Shown one piece after another: positions 1 through 10,462 of a stretch of DNA of 64,000 nucleotides. This DNA comes from Lactiplantibacillus garii (GTDB taxonomy: Bacteria > Bacillota > Bacilli > Lactobacillales > Lactobacillaceae): assembly GCF_003885105.1 (NCBI RefSeq), contig NZ_QWZQ01000003.1, positions 34,638 through 98,637 of the forward strand. Reading direction: 5' to 3'. The notes below the pieces were generated by a model. It was given only the letters and a program-made list of their open reading frames with translations, was not told the DNA's origin and made no database searches. Position 1 is the stretch's first letter; each line of letters begins with the position of its first letter. The translations under genes were made by a program, and so were the position numbers.

Positions 1-744
1 CCATTTATTGAACAAGTGACTAGTTGGCTGCGACAAGCGGCTGATCAGTACCGACCAATTTTGACTGCGTTTTTAAATCCACGTCAGGTGTACATTGCTC
101 AGACGATGGTCAACCAGTTAGACGATGTCCGGATGCGGGCGTTTGGTGGATACCCGGGTGCGGAATTGCAACGGCTCTTATTTTACCCCAGCTATTACCA
201 ACCCGAAGAAAGTGACTTTCAAATTACGTTGTTCAACGTGGTTTACCCGGTGAAGTTTGCGACTTTGAAACACGGTCAAATTCTGGGTACCTTGGCAAAC
301 TCCGGGGTGGAACGTGACGTGTTTGGCGACATCGTTTCGGACGGCAACGAGTGGCAATTCTTCTGCGAAAATGAGATGGCCCAGTATTTTAATGACCAAA
401 TTGACCATTTTGGCAAAACGAAGGTCCACCTGACGGCCGTGCCGCTAACCAGTGCCTTGATTCCTGAGGATGATTGGGAATCGGTCACCACGACCGTGAG
501 TTCTTTACGAGCGGATAGTGTGATCAAGGCCGCCTTTAACCTTTCACGGCACCACGCTAAGGAACTGATTGAAGGGGCCAAGGTGCGCTTAAACTGGGCG
601 GATTTACCGAAAGCCGATTACGAGTTAGCGTTGCTGGACATGCTCAGTGTGACCCACTACGGGCGGGTTCGGTTAGCAGAAATCGGTGGCGAAACCAAGA
701 AGGCGCGGTTGCGAATAACGTTAAATATTATTCATAGTAAATAG
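1..744 (+). CDS. ylmH: YlmH-like S4-domain RNA-binding protein, 5' truncated by window edge
   Basis: The reading frame is open from base 1 (PFIEQV precedes the first GTG at 16), so the true start lies to the left and the GTG is probably internal. The family is usually about 260 residues, so only a dozen or so are missing. The C-terminal third (from about residue 160 of the visible part) looks like an S4 RNA-binding domain, with the pattern SLRADSVIKAAFNLSR followed by A..LIEGAKVRLNW. YlmH-type proteins sit in the ftsZ-sepF-ylmG-ylmH-divIVA division cluster and bind ribosome-associated RNA. divIVA follows after 19 bases, which fits that cluster. The protein has no membrane segment. Family assignment is firm; its exact role in this organism is not shown by the sequence. 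Confidence 0.9.
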   Translation, partial: PFIEQVTSWLRQAADQYRPILTAFLNPRQVYIAQTMVNQLDDVRMRAFGGYPGAELQRLLFYPSYYQPEESDFQITLFNVVYPVKFATLKHGQILGTLANSGVERDVFGDIVSDGNEWQFFCENEMAQYFNDQIDHFGKTKVHLTAVPLTSALIPEDDWESVTTTVSSLRADSVIKAAFNLSRHHAKELIEGAKVRLNWADLPKADYELALLDMLSVTHYGRVRLAEIGGETKKARLRITLNIIHSK

Positions 745-763
745 ATATTGGAGGAAATTTAGC

Positions 764-1465
764 ATGGTGTTAAGTCCTGATGACATTCATAACAAAGAGT
801 TTTCCACGAAGCTTCGTGGTTACAATATTGACGAGGTAAATGATTTTCTTGAGCAGATCATTAAAGATTACCAAATTACCTTAAAACAGAATAAGGACCT
901 CCAGGAACGTTTAGACGCTAGTGAAGGTAAGCTGAAATACTTCAACGAATTGAAGGATTCTTTGAACCAGTCGATCTTAGTTGCACAGGAAGCTGCGGAC
1001 AAGGTTAAGACGAATTCAAAGAAGGAAGCCGACATCATTACCCGTGAAGCCCAAAAGCAAGCTTCAGACATTGTAAGTGAAGCAACGGATAAATCGAACC
1101 AGATGATCGACGAAGCCTCCCAAAAGGCTAAGCGCTTATCCGTTGAAACTGACGATTTGAAGAAGCAAACCAGGGTCTTCCGGCAACGCCTCCAAGTCAT
1201 GCTAGAGTCGCAGTTAGAAGTGGTTAAGAGCAAGGATTGGGATCAATTATTAAGCGAAACCAATACGGCGGATTATACCGAAATTCAACACGTTTTAAAG
1301 GAAGATAACCTTGACAACGGGAGCAATGCGAGTGTAAACTCAGAAGCAACCGTTGAAATTACCGAAGCAGACAGTGGTGAAACACCGGTTGCCGACGGGG
1401 GCGATCAAGCCCAACAACAAACGGTGGTTATTTTCCCAGACGATGATGACAATAATCAAGCCTAA
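764..1465 (+). CDS. divIVA: DivIVA family cell-division protein
   Basis: This 233-residue protein has the classic N-terminal DivIVA lipid-binding region: LSPDDIHNKEFSTKLRGYN then DEVNDFLEQI (residues 3-33). A long coiled coil follows, rich in K, E, A and Q (about residues 35-150). The C-terminal tail is acidic and low complexity and ends in DDDDNNQA. DivIVA self-assembles at negatively curved membrane (septum and poles) and recruits division and wall-synthesis factors. A GGAGG site at about 751-755 sets the ATG at 764. It follows ylmH and precedes the ileS T-box, the standard Firmicutes order. The acidic tail is longer than in Bacillus and is probably unstructured. Confidence 0.95.
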   Translation: MVLSPDDIHNKEFSTKLRGYNIDEVNDFLEQIIKDYQITLKQNKDLQERLDASEGKLKYFNELKDSLNQSILVAQEAADKVKTNSKKEADIITREAQKQASDIVSEATDKSNQMIDEASQKAKRLSVETDDLKKQTRVFRQRLQVMLESQLEVVKSKDWDQLLSETNTADYTEIQHVLKEDNLDNGSNASVNSEATVEITEADSGETPVADGGDQAQQQTVVIFPDDDDNNQA

Positions 1466-1496
1466 TCGTTTGGTAGATTAATTAAATTTTTGAAGA

Positions 1497-1712
1497 GAAC
1501 AGCAAACAACTTCGTGATACGTGCAGAGAGTTGCCGGTAATGGAAAGGCGACCGTCCCCCGCTTAGTTGCAGATCATCTCTGAATGTCACCCTGAAACTA
1601 GTAGGGGTGGCCGGTTCATGACCGTTAACCATGCTAAGAGAGAATCTAAACAATTCTAAAATTGGGTGGTACCACGATAACTTCGTCCCTTGCCGGACGA
1701 AGTTTTTTTGTG
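1497..1712 (+). promoter_or_regulatory. T-box riboswitch leader of ileS
   Basis: The leader between divIVA and ileS carries the conserved T-box core TGGGTGGTACCACG at about 1662-1675. It is followed by a terminator hairpin (CTTCGTCC, loop, GGACGAAG, then seven Ts; 1682-1711). A Stem-I-like segment with AGAGAG lies near 1527. Isoleucine codons ATC occur at 1573-1575 and 1576-1578 in the region where the specifier is expected, but I could not fold Stem I with certainty. Known mechanism: uncharged tRNA-Ile pairs with the specifier and T-box, favouring the antiterminator and so ileS expression. Class is certain; boundaries and specifier are approximate. Confidence 0.93.
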
Positions 1713-1760
1713 TCCTAATTGCTAAAATTGATTGGGTAAAAATATTTAAGGAGTGATCAA

Positions 1761-4559
1761 ATGCGCGTTAAAGATACGCTGAACCTCGGTAAAACCAAGT
1801 TTAAGATGCGTGGTAATTTACCAGTTAAAGAAGTCGAACGTCAAGCCGTTTGGGCCGAAAACAAGGTCTACGAACAACGGCAAAAATTGAATGAAGGTAA
1901 GCCGAGCTTTATTTTACACGATGGCCCTCCTTACGCAAACGGTGATATTCACATGGGCCACGCCCTGAATAAGATCACCAAGGACTTTATCGTTCGTTAC
2001 AAGTCCATGAATGGTTTTCGGGCACCGTACGTTCCCGGTTGGGATACGCACGGTTTACCAATTGAACAAAAATTAAAGCAGGCCGGGTACGACCGTAAGA
2101 AAATGTCGACCAACGAATTCCGCGAACTTTGCCGCGAATACGCCTTAAAGCAAGTGGACCGTCAACGTGACGAATTCAAACGTTTAGGGGTCGCTGGTGA
2201 ATGGGATAACCCGTACTTGACTTTAAAACCAGAATTTGAAGCTGCCCAGATCCGGGTCTTTGGTGCCTTTGCCAAACGTCACCTGATCTACCGTGGTAAA
2301 AAACCGGTTTACTGGTCATGGTCATCTGAATCCGCTCTGGCCGAAGCCGAAGTTGAATACCACGACGTAACGTCACCTTCCGCTTTTTACGGTGAAAAGG
2401 TTATCGACGGTAAGGGCGTCTTAGACGATGATACTTACATGGTTGTTTGGACCACCACGCCGTGGACGATTCCCGCTTCCGAAGGGATCACCGTCGACGC
2501 CGGGTTCGACTACGCCGTGGTTCAACCCGCTGGCGACGCGAAGAAGTACGTTCTGGCCGCTGAATTAGTTGATGAGAATGCTGAACGGTTCGGTTGGCAA
2601 GACGTTAAGGTCTTGAAGACCGTTAAAGGGGCCGATTTAGACCGCGTCATTTGCCAACACCCGTTCGACGCGGACCGTAAGTTAGTCACGATGCTCGGTG
2701 ATTTCGTCACCTTGGACTCCGGGACCGGGTTAGTGCATACTGCGCCTGGTTACGGGGAAGATGACTACCGCATCGGGATGAAATACGACTTGCCCGTTTT
2801 TGCACCGGTTGATAATAAGGGGTATTTGACGAAAGAAGCCGGCGCTGACTTTGCCGGGGTCTTCTACGATGACGCCAATAAGATTGCCTTAGATAAATTA
2901 AAGGCGGCGGGTCTGCTCTTAGACTACATGCCGTACGAACATAGTTATCCGTTTGATTGGCGGACCAAGAAGCCAATCATCTTCCGGGCAACGCCGCAGT
3001 GGTTTGCTTCGGTTGGTGACATGCGTGACGAGATCTTGAAGTCCATGGACGACGTGCAGTTCTTCCCGGAATGGGGTAAGAAGCGTCTGTACAACATGAT
3101 TCGTGACCGGGGTGACTGGGTCATTTCACGGCAACGGGTCTGGGGTGTGCCGCTACCGATCTTCTACGCGGAGGACGGAACGGCCATTATGGATCAGGAC
3201 ACCATCAACCACGTGGCTGAACTGATCGGTAAGTACGGTTCCAACGTTTGGTTTGAACGTGAAGCCAAGGACTTATTGCCCGACGGTTACACCAATGAAC
3301 ATTCGCCTCACGGTAAGTTCACCAAGGAAGAAGACATCATGGACGTTTGGTTTGACTCCGGTTCGTCCCACCAAGGGGTCTTAGCTGAACGGCCGTACCT
3401 GGACTATCCGGCCGACCTGTACTTGGAAGGTTCTGACCAGTACCGGGGTTGGTTTAACTCCAGTTTGATCACCAGCGTAGCCGTTTCGGGGCACGCGCCT
3501 TACAAACAGGTGCTGTCACAAGGCTTTACCTTGGATAACCAGGGACGTAAGATGAGTAAATCACTCGGCAACACAATTGCCCCAATCGACGTAATCAAAC
3601 AAATGGGGGCCGAAATCGTTCGCTTATGGGTCGCTTCCGTTGATACCAGCTCCGACGTGCGGGTCTCCATGGAAAGCTTTAAGCAAGTTGCCGACTCCTA
3701 CAAGAAGTTCCGCAACACCGTGCGCTTTATGTTAGGTAACGTGGCCGACTTTGATCCTAAGGAAAACCGGGTCGCTTACGCTGACTTAGCCGCGGTTGAC
3801 CAGTACATGGAAGTTCGTTTAAACCAGTTCGTGGCGGAAACGAAGGATCATTACGACCACTACGACTTCTTGGACATCTACAAGAAGTTGATCAACTTCT
3901 TAACGGTCGATTTATCCAACTTCTACTTGGACATTGCCAAGGACATTATGTACATTGATGCCGAAGACAGTCATTCCCGGCGTTCGATGCAAACGGTCTT
4001 CTACGACGTCTTAGTGGCGTTGACAAAACTGTTTACACCGATGTTGCCACATACGACTGAAGAAATTTGGCCGTTCTTGAAGGAACCGGAAGAATTCGTT
4101 CAATTGACCGACATGCCAACCGTTCAAAACTACGCGAACGCCGATGAATTAACCACCCAGTGGACCAAATTCATGGACTTGCGGAGTGACGTTTTGAAGG
4201 CGTTGGAAGAAGCCCGGGACGCTAAGTTGATCGGTAAATCCTTGGAAGCTCATTTAGACTTATACGTTGACGATGAAACCCAAGCCTTCCTGGATAGTTT
4301 GAACACCAACGTCCGTCAAATGTTAATGGTTTCGGCTTTAGACCTGCACGCGTTAAGCGATGCGCCGAGCGACGCCGAAACGTTTAGCGACAGTGTGGCC
4401 ATCAAGGTCAGTCACGCGGACGGGGAAGTTTGTGCCCGTTGCCGGATGATCAAGACCGACGTTGGCAGCGACAACGCGTACCCACAACTGTGTGCGCGCT
4501 GTGCCCAAATTGTTCGCGATAACTACCCTGAATCAGTGGAAACTGGTTTGGAAGCTTAA
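1761..4559 (+). CDS. ileS: Isoleucyl-tRNA synthetase
   Basis: This 932-residue class I aminoacyl-tRNA synthetase charges tRNA-Ile in the cytoplasm. The HIGH signature appears as [16 protein letters not shown] near residues 56-71, and the KMSKS loop as [11 protein letters not shown] near residue 596. Between them lies the CP1 editing domain ([13 protein letters not shown] region), which removes misactivated valine. The C-terminus has a zinc-binding cysteine cluster (CARCRM then CARCAQ), typical of bacterial-type IleRS. Length is normal. AAGGAGTG at about 1749-1756 precedes the ATG. It is controlled by the T-box upstream and followed by hairpins at 4646-4724. Confidence 0.98.
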   Translation: MRVKDTLNLGKTKFKMRGNLPVKEVERQAVWAENKVYEQRQKLNEGKPSFILHDGPPYANGDIHMGHALNKITKDFIVRYKSMNGFRAPYVPGWDTHGLPIEQKLKQAGYDRKKMSTNEFRELCREYALKQVDRQRDEFKRLGVAGEWDNPYLTLKPEFEAAQIRVFGAFAKRHLIYRGKKPVYWSWSSESALAEAEVEYHDVTSPSAFYGEKVIDGKGVLDDDTYMVVWTTTPWTIPASEGITVDAGFDYAVVQPAGDAKKYVLAAELVDENAERFGWQDVKVLKTVKGADLDRVICQHPFDADRKLVTMLGDFVTLDSGTGLVHTAPGYGEDDYRIGMKYDLPVFAPVDNKGYLTKEAGADFAGVFYDDANKIALDKLKAAGLLLDYMPYEHSYPFDWRTKKPIIFRATPQWFASVGDMRDEILKSMDDVQFFPEWGKKRLYNMIRDRGDWVISRQRVWGVPLPIFYAEDGTAIMDQDTINHVAELIGKYGSNVWFEREAKDLLPDGYTNEHSPHGKFTKEEDIMDVWFDSGSSHQGVLAERPYLDYPADLYLEGSDQYRGWFNSSLITSVAVSGHAPYKQVLSQGFTLDNQGRKMSKSLGNTIAPIDVIKQMGAEIVRLWVASVDTSSDVRVSMESFKQVADSYKKFRNTVRFMLGNVADFDPKENRVAYADLAAVDQYMEVRLNQFVAETKDHYDHYDFLDIYKKLINFLTVDLSNFYLDIAKDIMYIDAEDSHSRRSMQTVFYDVLVALTKLFTPMLPHTTEEIWPFLKEPEEFVQLTDMPTVQNYANADELTTQWTKFMDLRSDVLKALEEARDAKLIGKSLEAHLDLYVDDETQAFLDSLNTNVRQMLMVSALDLHALSDAPSDAETFSDSVAIKVSHADGEVCARCRMIKTDVGSDNAYPQLCARCAQIVRDNYPESVETGLEA

Positions 4560-4645
4560 AACTACGTATGGGCGGCAAACGTGCTGCGGGTCCGTACTCG
4601 CAAATGAATTTTTAGCAGCCGTTGTCATACTGTGACGCAAGTTAA

Positions 4646-4690
4646 GCGCGTAAATTGCTCTGAAATTTTGGGAGTGATTTACGCGTTTTT
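4646..4690 (+). terminator. Terminator after ileS (CGCGTAAAT hairpin)
   Basis: CGCGTAAAT (4647-4655) pairs with ATTTACGCG (4677-4685). The stem continues inward with GCTC/GGAG and is followed by a T run. The outer arm is shared with the hairpin at 26753-26797. The 60-odd bases between the ileS stop and this hairpin hold only a weaker GCTGC/GCAGC inverted repeat. Confidence 0.75.
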
Positions 4691-4695
4691 GCGTT

Positions 4696-4724
4696 TGGAC
4701 CCAATCCTTTTGGGGTTTGGGTTC
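4696..4724 (+). other. Second imperfect hairpin downstream of ileS
   Basis: GGACCCAA near 4697 can pair with TTGGGTTC near 4716, around a TTTT loop. It lies between the ileS terminator and the dapF promoter. It could be a back-up terminator, but there is only a short T stretch after it. Confidence 0.4.
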
Positions 4725-4731
4725 TTGGTAA

Positions 4732-4760
4732 TTGAATTTTCATGAAAAAATAAGTATGAT
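4732..4760 (+). promoter_or_regulatory. Predicted sigma-A promoter of dapF
   Basis: TTGAAT (4732-4737) and TATGAT (4755-4760) are separated by 17 bases, about 40 bases before the dapF start. This is a pattern match only. Confidence 0.6.
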
Positions 4761-4803
4761 AATGGAGTAGTAAAATTAGTGAATATATAAAGATAGGATG
4801 CTG

Positions 4804-5805
4804 ATGGCAGTGAAAATGATCAAGGTCCACGGTTCCGGTAATGATTTTTATTTATTGGATCAAACTCAATTTCCAGAACCGTTATCTGATGCGGATTTAA
4901 AGCAGCTTGCAATTAACATTTGTAAACGGGACGGTGCCGGGTTATACGACGGTGCCGATGGCGTGTTAGTCGTTGACAAATCCGAACATCCCCAAGTACT
5001 TGGTCGGATGCGGGTCATCAACGCCGATGGTACCGAAGCGAGCATGTGCGGTAACGGGTTGCGAACGGTCGCCCGTTACCTGGGTACCCAGAATAGTCAG
5101 GACGCGTTCAAAGTTCAAACGATGTACGCCGACTTGAAAGTCCAAGCCGTTGACGACTTTGCTAAGCACGTGCCAGCGTTTAGCGTTGAAATTTCGCCGG
5201 TATCGTTTGACGCCCAAACGATTGGTATGCACGCCAATAACGAAGCGGCAACGATTATTAACGAAAAAATTCCAGCGCTGTCTGCCGACTTGAAGTTTTC
5301 CGCAGTCGCCGTACCGAATCCGCACCTCATTGCGTTTGTTGACCACGAAACGCTAGTGGGTCCCGAGCTTGGGCGAATTGGAAAGTGGATGAACGACGGC
5401 AAGAATGCCATTTTCCCAGACGGGGTGAACGTTAGTTTTGTCGAAGTTTTAGAAAAAAATTCGATTTTTGTCCGCACCTTTGAACGGGGCGTAGGCTTTA
5501 CTAACGCCTGTGGGACGGCCATGTCCGCTTCTTCTTTGATGTACGTGTTGTTACACCAAGAAAGTACCGACTTCAACCAAGAAATTCACGTTACGAACCC
5601 CGGTGGGATGGTTAAAACCGTTGTCCACCAAGGAGCCGACGAAGAATACTGGATGGAATTAATTGGCAATGCCACCTTTGTTCGCATCGTGACGCTGCCC
5701 GTTGAATCCGCCTTAACGGCTGATTACAGCGCGGCCACCGCGACGGAAACCGGTGAACAGACGGCTTATGAAAATTTTGTAAAGTCCTTAACAACCGCTA
5801 AATAG
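4804..5805 (+). CDS. dapF: Diaminopimelate epimerase
   Basis: DapF interconverts LL- and meso-diaminopimelate, the last step before lysine and a precursor for DAP-type peptidoglycan. Both catalytic cysteines are visible: MCGNGLRT (about residue 82) and NACGTAMSAS (about residue 238). The N-terminal motif KVHGSGNDF is also present. An ATG at 4798 is in frame, but the AGG of the ribosome site (about 4794-4796) abuts it, so ATG 4804 is better spaced. The protein is about 333 residues, longer than the roughly 275 of Bacillus, in line with other lactobacillar forms. It is transcribed alone, with its own promoter and terminator. With dapA at 53948 it indicates a functional DAP branch. Confidence 0.95.
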   Translation: MAVKMIKVHGSGNDFYLLDQTQFPEPLSDADLKQLAINICKRDGAGLYDGADGVLVVDKSEHPQVLGRMRVINADGTEASMCGNGLRTVARYLGTQNSQDAFKVQTMYADLKVQAVDDFAKHVPAFSVEISPVSFDAQTIGMHANNEAATIINEKIPALSADLKFSAVAVPNPHLIAFVDHETLVGPELGRIGKWMNDGKNAIFPDGVNVSFVEVLEKNSIFVRTFERGVGFTNACGTAMSASSLMYVLLHQESTDFNQEIHVTNPGGMVKTVVHQGADEEYWMELIGNATFVRIVTLPVESALTADYSAATATETGEQTAYENFVKSLTTAK

Positions 5806-5816
5806 TTTTGAACTGA

Positions 5817-5846
5817 GGGATGGGGCGTGAGTTCCATCCCTTTTTT
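5817..5846 (+). terminator. Terminator after dapF
   Basis: GGGATGG (5817-5823) pairs with CCATCCC (5834-5840), followed by TTTTTT. Confidence 0.85.
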
Positions 5847-5899
5847 GCGGACTTGTTCGTTAAAATTGCCATAATTTGTCCTGGTAACCGGACTGAAAA

Positions 5900-5928
5900 T
5901 TGCAATCGGTGGAAAAAATCGGTATCCT
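5900..5928 (+). promoter_or_regulatory. Predicted promoter of the nudF operon
   Basis: TTGCAA (5900-5905), a 17-base spacer, then TATCCT (5923-5928), upstream of the Nudix gene. The -10 is weak. Confidence 0.5.
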
Positions 5929-5964
5929 TATTGAGAAAGCACACTTCGGAAAGGGGTTCTGGGC

Positions 5965-6519
5965 ATGAATTTTGAAGAACGGGTCCAAAGTCGCCAAACG
6001 GTTTTTCAGGGAGGCTTAGTCCAGGTCGAAAAGCAGGAAGTCACGTTACCGGACCAAACCACGGCCACGCGTGAAATCGTGCGCCATCAGCCGGCCATTG
6101 CGGTGCTGATGGTGACGGCTGATCAACAAATGATCCTTGAAAAACAGTGGCGGACGGCGACAAACGGGCTGACGCTGGAGATTCCGGCGGGAAAAGTCGA
6201 AGCTGGTGAAACCATGGACGCCGCCGCGGTGCGTGAATTAAACGAGGAGACCCGGCTACAAGCAACCAAGCTGACTAGCGTGGCCCAGTTTTACACGTCA
6301 CCCGGTTTTACCGATGAATTCATGAAACTTTACGTTGCGACGGGGTTAAGTGCCGTCCAAACGGCCCTGCCCCAGGACGCCGATGAGCAGATTCAACTAG
6401 AATATCTAGACTTGCCAACGGCGTTACGGCGGGTGACGGCCGGAACGATTCAGGACGCTAAAACGGTCATGGCAATTTGGTACTGGCAAAGTCATCCCGA
6501 GTTAGGAGTTGAAGCTTAG
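5965..6519 (+). CDS. nudF: Nudix hydrolase, ADP-ribose pyrophosphatase type
   Basis: This 184-residue protein resembles the ADP-ribose pyrophosphatases of Firmicutes, which split ADP-ribose into AMP and ribose-5-phosphate. The Nudix box is GKVEAGE, seven residues, then RELNEETRL (about residues 74-96). The catalytic REL.EE core is intact, but the glycine that normally follows EEx is arginine. SPGFTDEFM after the box is typical of the ADP-ribose subgroup. The ATG at 5965 has AAAGGGG upstream. The stop TAG overlaps the GTG of the next gene by one base, so the two are translationally coupled. mtnN completes the operon. Confidence 0.88.
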   Translation: MNFEERVQSRQTVFQGGLVQVEKQEVTLPDQTTATREIVRHQPAIAVLMVTADQQMILEKQWRTATNGLTLEIPAGKVEAGETMDAAAVRELNEETRLQATKLTSVAQFYTSPGFTDEFMKLYVATGLSAVQTALPQDADEQIQLEYLDLPTALRRVTAGTIQDAKTVMAIWYWQSHPELGVEA

Positions 6520-6758
6520 TGGCAGATGAAGATCGAATGACCCGCCAACAATATCATCAACGCCGGGCAGCGACTGATCCGGACGTGGATGAACAACCGG
6601 GTGATTCGGCGGCGTCGCGCCAAGCGTACGCGGCCGAAAATAACCGGGCACTGGAAGAAGCGAAGACCAAACGTCTAGCTCGGAAACTGAACTGGGTTAT
6701 TTTAGGTTTGGTGCTGGCCATCATCGTGGTCTTTTTAATATTATTTTTTACCCCATAG
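6519..6758 (+). CDS. Small single-pass membrane protein, function unknown
   Basis: This 79-residue protein starts with GTG overlapping the nudF stop by one base. The first 50 residues are hydrophilic (rich in D, R, Q, A and E) with a short helical stretch AENNRALEEAKTKRLARKL. The C-terminus is one hydrophobic segment of about 20 residues (WVILGLVLAIIVVFLILFF), giving a tail-anchored topology. I do not recognise a named family; similar small proteins are found between nudF and mtnN in lactobacilli. Function unknown. Confidence 0.8.
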   Translation: MADEDRMTRQQYHQRRAATDPDVDEQPGDSAASRQAYAAENNRALEEAKTKRLARKLNWVILGLVLAIIVVFLILFFTP

Positions 6759-6775
6759 GAAAGTAGGATGTAGAC

Positions 6776-7471
6776 ATGAAATTTGGCATTATTTGTGCAA
6801 TGGAAGAAGAACTGAAAACGTTACGGGAGGCCTTACAAGGTGAAAAGGTCGTCGCGATTAAAGACATCACCTTTTACGATGGGACCATCGACGATCAGGA
6901 AGTCGTGCTGGTTCAATCCGGGATTGGTAAGGTCCAGGCGGGGATGACGACCGCGTTAATGATCACCAACTTTGACGTCGACGTCGTGATCAACTCCGGT
7001 TCCGCTGGTGGGATTGGGGCCGGCTTATCGGTTGGCGACGTGGTCGTTGCCACGAAAACGGCCTACCACGACGTTGACGCCACCGCGTTTGATTACGAAT
7101 ATGGCCAGTTACCACAGCAACCGTTGTACTATGATACCGACGCCCACTGGGTCAAGGAAATCATGGCAGCGGCCCGAGCCACTGGTCTAAATGCCAAAAC
7201 CGGCTTGATTGTTTCCGGTGACCAGTTCATCGCCGGTAAGGCCGCCACGGACAAAATTTTGGCCCACTTCCCGGACGCACTTTCGAGTGAAATGGAAGGG
7301 GCCGGCATCGGCCAAGCCGCGCACCAATTCAATACGCCGTACGTGGTGATTCGGGCGATGTCCGACGTTGGTGACGAAGACGCTGGGGTAACCTTTGACG
7401 AATTCATTCTTCAAGCGGGAAAACAATCCGCCGCCATGTTATTAGCACTGTTTAAGGCCCAAAATAAATAG
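6776..7471 (+). CDS. mtnN: 5'-methylthioadenosine/S-adenosylhomocysteine nucleosidase
   Basis: This 231-residue MTA/SAH nucleosidase (Pfs) cleaves adenine from methylthioadenosine and S-adenosylhomocysteine. It recycles by-products of methylation and polyamine synthesis and feeds the LuxS route. Visible signatures are GIICAMEEELKTL at the N-terminus with the catalytic Glu (about 11-12), NSGSAGGIG (about 74-82), SGDQF, EMEGAGIGQAAHQF (about 172-185), and RAMSDVGDED with the catalytic Asp near residue 199. Length is exactly typical. It is the last gene of the nudF operon. Confidence 0.97.
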   Translation: MKFGIICAMEEELKTLREALQGEKVVAIKDITFYDGTIDDQEVVLVQSGIGKVQAGMTTALMITNFDVDVVINSGSAGGIGAGLSVGDVVVATKTAYHDVDATAFDYEYGQLPQQPLYYDTDAHWVKEIMAAARATGLNAKTGLIVSGDQFIAGKAATDKILAHFPDALSSEMEGAGIGQAAHQFNTPYVVIRAMSDVGDEDAGVTFDEFILQAGKQSAAMLLALFKAQNK

Positions 7472-7524
7472 TAGTGAATTTTACAGCCGTTTATGCTACT
7501 GACGTTGATGAATAATACTGAGGG

Positions 7525-7552
7525 TTTACTACCATTGAAGTGGTGGTAGTCC
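7525..7552 (+). other. Small intergenic hairpin after mtnN
   Basis: ACTACCA and TGGTAGT form a short hairpin in the 174-base gap after mtnN. There is no T run after it, so calling it a terminator is uncertain. Confidence 0.35.
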
Positions 7553-7590
7553 TTGCAAATTAATTAGCGGATAAGGCTTTTTGATGTTAT

Positions 7591-7619
7591 TTGTGAGTTA
7601 AATGTAAAATAAGTAAAGT
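7591..7619 (+). promoter_or_regulatory. Predicted promoter of the cysteine desulfurase gene
   Basis: TTGTGA (7591-7596), 17 bases, TAAAGT (7614-7619), followed 27 bases later by the gene with its GAAGGAAG ribosome site. Confidence 0.5.
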
Positions 7620-7645
7620 TTATTTTTTTAGAAGGAAGTATTGTA

Positions 7646-8797
7646 ATGAAGCGAGTGTACCTGGATAACGCCGCAACGACTCCGATGGCGGCGTCCGTCA
7701 TTCAGACGATGACCGATCAGATGACCAATAACTTTGGGAACGCGTCGAGTACCCACGCGTTCGGGCGCGCAGCCCGGGAAGTGTTGGACGATAGTCGGCA
7801 CGTGATTGCGCAAAGCATTAATGCGCCGGATGACGATATTATTTTCACCAGTGGTGGGACCGAGAGTGATAACACCGCCGTCATGCAGACGGCCCTAGCG
7901 CGTCAAAGCCTGGGTAAACACATTATCACCACCGCCATTGAACACCAAGCAATTCTAAAATCAACCGCCTTTTTGGCAAAGCAGGGCTTTGAAATCACCT
8001 ACTTGCCGGTTGATCAAAACGGGTTGATCAGTATGGCGGACCTAAAAGCCGCACTGCGGCCCGATACCATTTTAGTTTCCGTTATGACTGGTAATAATGA
8101 AGTTGGCTCCCACATGCCGATTCACGAAATCGGAGAACTGTTGAAAGACCACCAGGCGTGGTTCCATACCGACGCCGTTCAGGCTTACGGTTTGCTCGAC
8201 ATTGACGTGGAACGGGACCACATCGACATGTTGTCGACTTCCGCGCACAAAATCAACGGCCCAAAATTCCTAGGCTTTTTATACAAGCGTAACGGGATCA
8301 ACTTCCCAAGTTTTGTTAAGGGCGGCGAACAGGAAGATAAGCGGCGCGCCGGGACCGAAAATATTCCGGCCATCGCCGGTTTTGCGCAAGCAGTTTCGGA
8401 ACTGACGACCGAAGAAAAGGCGCACCGCCAAGCAAAGTACCACCAGTTTAAACAGTACGTGGTGGATCAGTTGACCAAAAACGGTGTGGACTTTGAAGTT
8501 AACGGCTCACTTAGTGAAGATAACTTACAACACGTGCTCAACCTTTGGATCAAGGGAATTTCGACCTACACGTTGCAAACTAATTTGGACTTAGGTGGTG
8601 TGGCCGTTTCCGGTGGGTCGGCATGTACCGCGGGAAGCCTGGAACCGTCCCACGTGTTGATTGCGATGTTCGGTAAGGACTCGCCCCGAATTGGGGAGTC
8701 GATTCGACTGAGCTTTGGGCGCTACACGACCCAGGAAGATTTGGACCAGTTCGTTGCCGTTTTGACTAAGACGGTCAACCGACTATTGAAGAAATAA
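7646..8797 (+). CDS. yrvO: Cysteine desulfurase (NifS/IscS family)
   Basis: This 383-residue class V PLP enzyme removes sulfur from cysteine as an enzyme-bound persulfide. The PLP lysine is K202 in STSAHKINGPKF. The mobile catalytic cysteine is C327 in SGGSACTAG. LDNAATTPM at the N-terminus and TSGGTESDN (about 68-76) are family signatures. The position upstream of mnmA, separated only by a DUF1831 gene, matches the Bacillus yrvO-mnmA pairing in which the desulfurase feeds sulfur to tRNA thiolation. The symbol is assigned on that context; general Fe-S supply cannot be excluded. Confidence 0.93.
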   Translation: MKRVYLDNAATTPMAASVIQTMTDQMTNNFGNASSTHAFGRAAREVLDDSRHVIAQSINAPDDDIIFTSGGTESDNTAVMQTALARQSLGKHIITTAIEHQAILKSTAFLAKQGFEITYLPVDQNGLISMADLKAALRPDTILVSVMTGNNEVGSHMPIHEIGELLKDHQAWFHTDAVQAYGLLDIDVERDHIDMLSTSAHKINGPKFLGFLYKRNGINFPSFVKGGEQEDKRRAGTENIPAIAGFAQAVSELTTEEKAHRQAKYHQFKQYVVDQLTKNGVDFEVNGSLSEDNLQHVLNLWIKGISTYTLQTNLDLGGVAVSGGSACTAGSLEPSHVLIAMFGKDSPRIGESIRLSFGRYTTQEDLDQFVAVLTKTVNRLLKK

Positions 8798-8816
8798 GTT
8801 AAGGGAGGTGCGGGGT

Positions 8817-9158
8817 ATGGCATACACCGCAACAGTTAAACTTGACGGGGATACGAAAACGTATGAATTGAGTAAAGCCGTTAAAAAATACACTTTAATG
8901 GACTTAGGGTTTGTGAAGGGCCGCTCGGGGGCGTTCAGTTTTGAACGGTCACTCGATCCTAACTCACCTTATCAGGCCGCTTTTAAACTAAAAGTGGCGG
9001 TCAACGCGGATCTAACGGGTTTTAAAATGAGTACCGTGACCGGTAACGGGATGCAGCGGGCCAATATCTTTAAAAATGACGCCCACCCGGAAACGGTCGA
9101 ACAGTTACGGTTTACCTTGCAGAACTTTATTGACCGCGACGTCCTAGTTGAAAAGTAA
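8817..9158 (+). CDS. DUF1831 family protein
   Basis: This 113-residue protein begins MAYTATVKLDGDTKTYELSK and is soluble, with mixed alpha/beta character. An in-frame GTG at 8808 falls inside the ribosome site AAGGGAGGTG (8801-8810), so ATG 8817 is the start. It lies between the desulfurase and MnmA, a position in which lactobacilli commonly carry a DUF1831 protein. A role in the sulfur relay is inferred from position only; no catalytic motif or cysteine relay motif is visible. Confidence 0.85.
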   Translation: MAYTATVKLDGDTKTYELSKAVKKYTLMDLGFVKGRSGAFSFERSLDPNSPYQAAFKLKVAVNADLTGFKMSTVTGNGMQRANIFKNDAHPETVEQLRFTLQNFIDRDVLVEK

Positions 9159-10400
<1,242 letters not shown>

Positions 10401-10419
10401 TAACTTAATTTGAAAATGC

Positions 10420-10462
10420 GGAGTTGTAATCGGGACGTTGGTGCCGGTTACAACTCCTTTTT
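10420..10462 (+). terminator. Terminator after mnmA
   Basis: GGAGTTGTAA (10420-10429) pairs with TTACAACTCC (10448-10457), with an inner CGG/CCG, followed by TTTTT. Confidence 0.9.
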
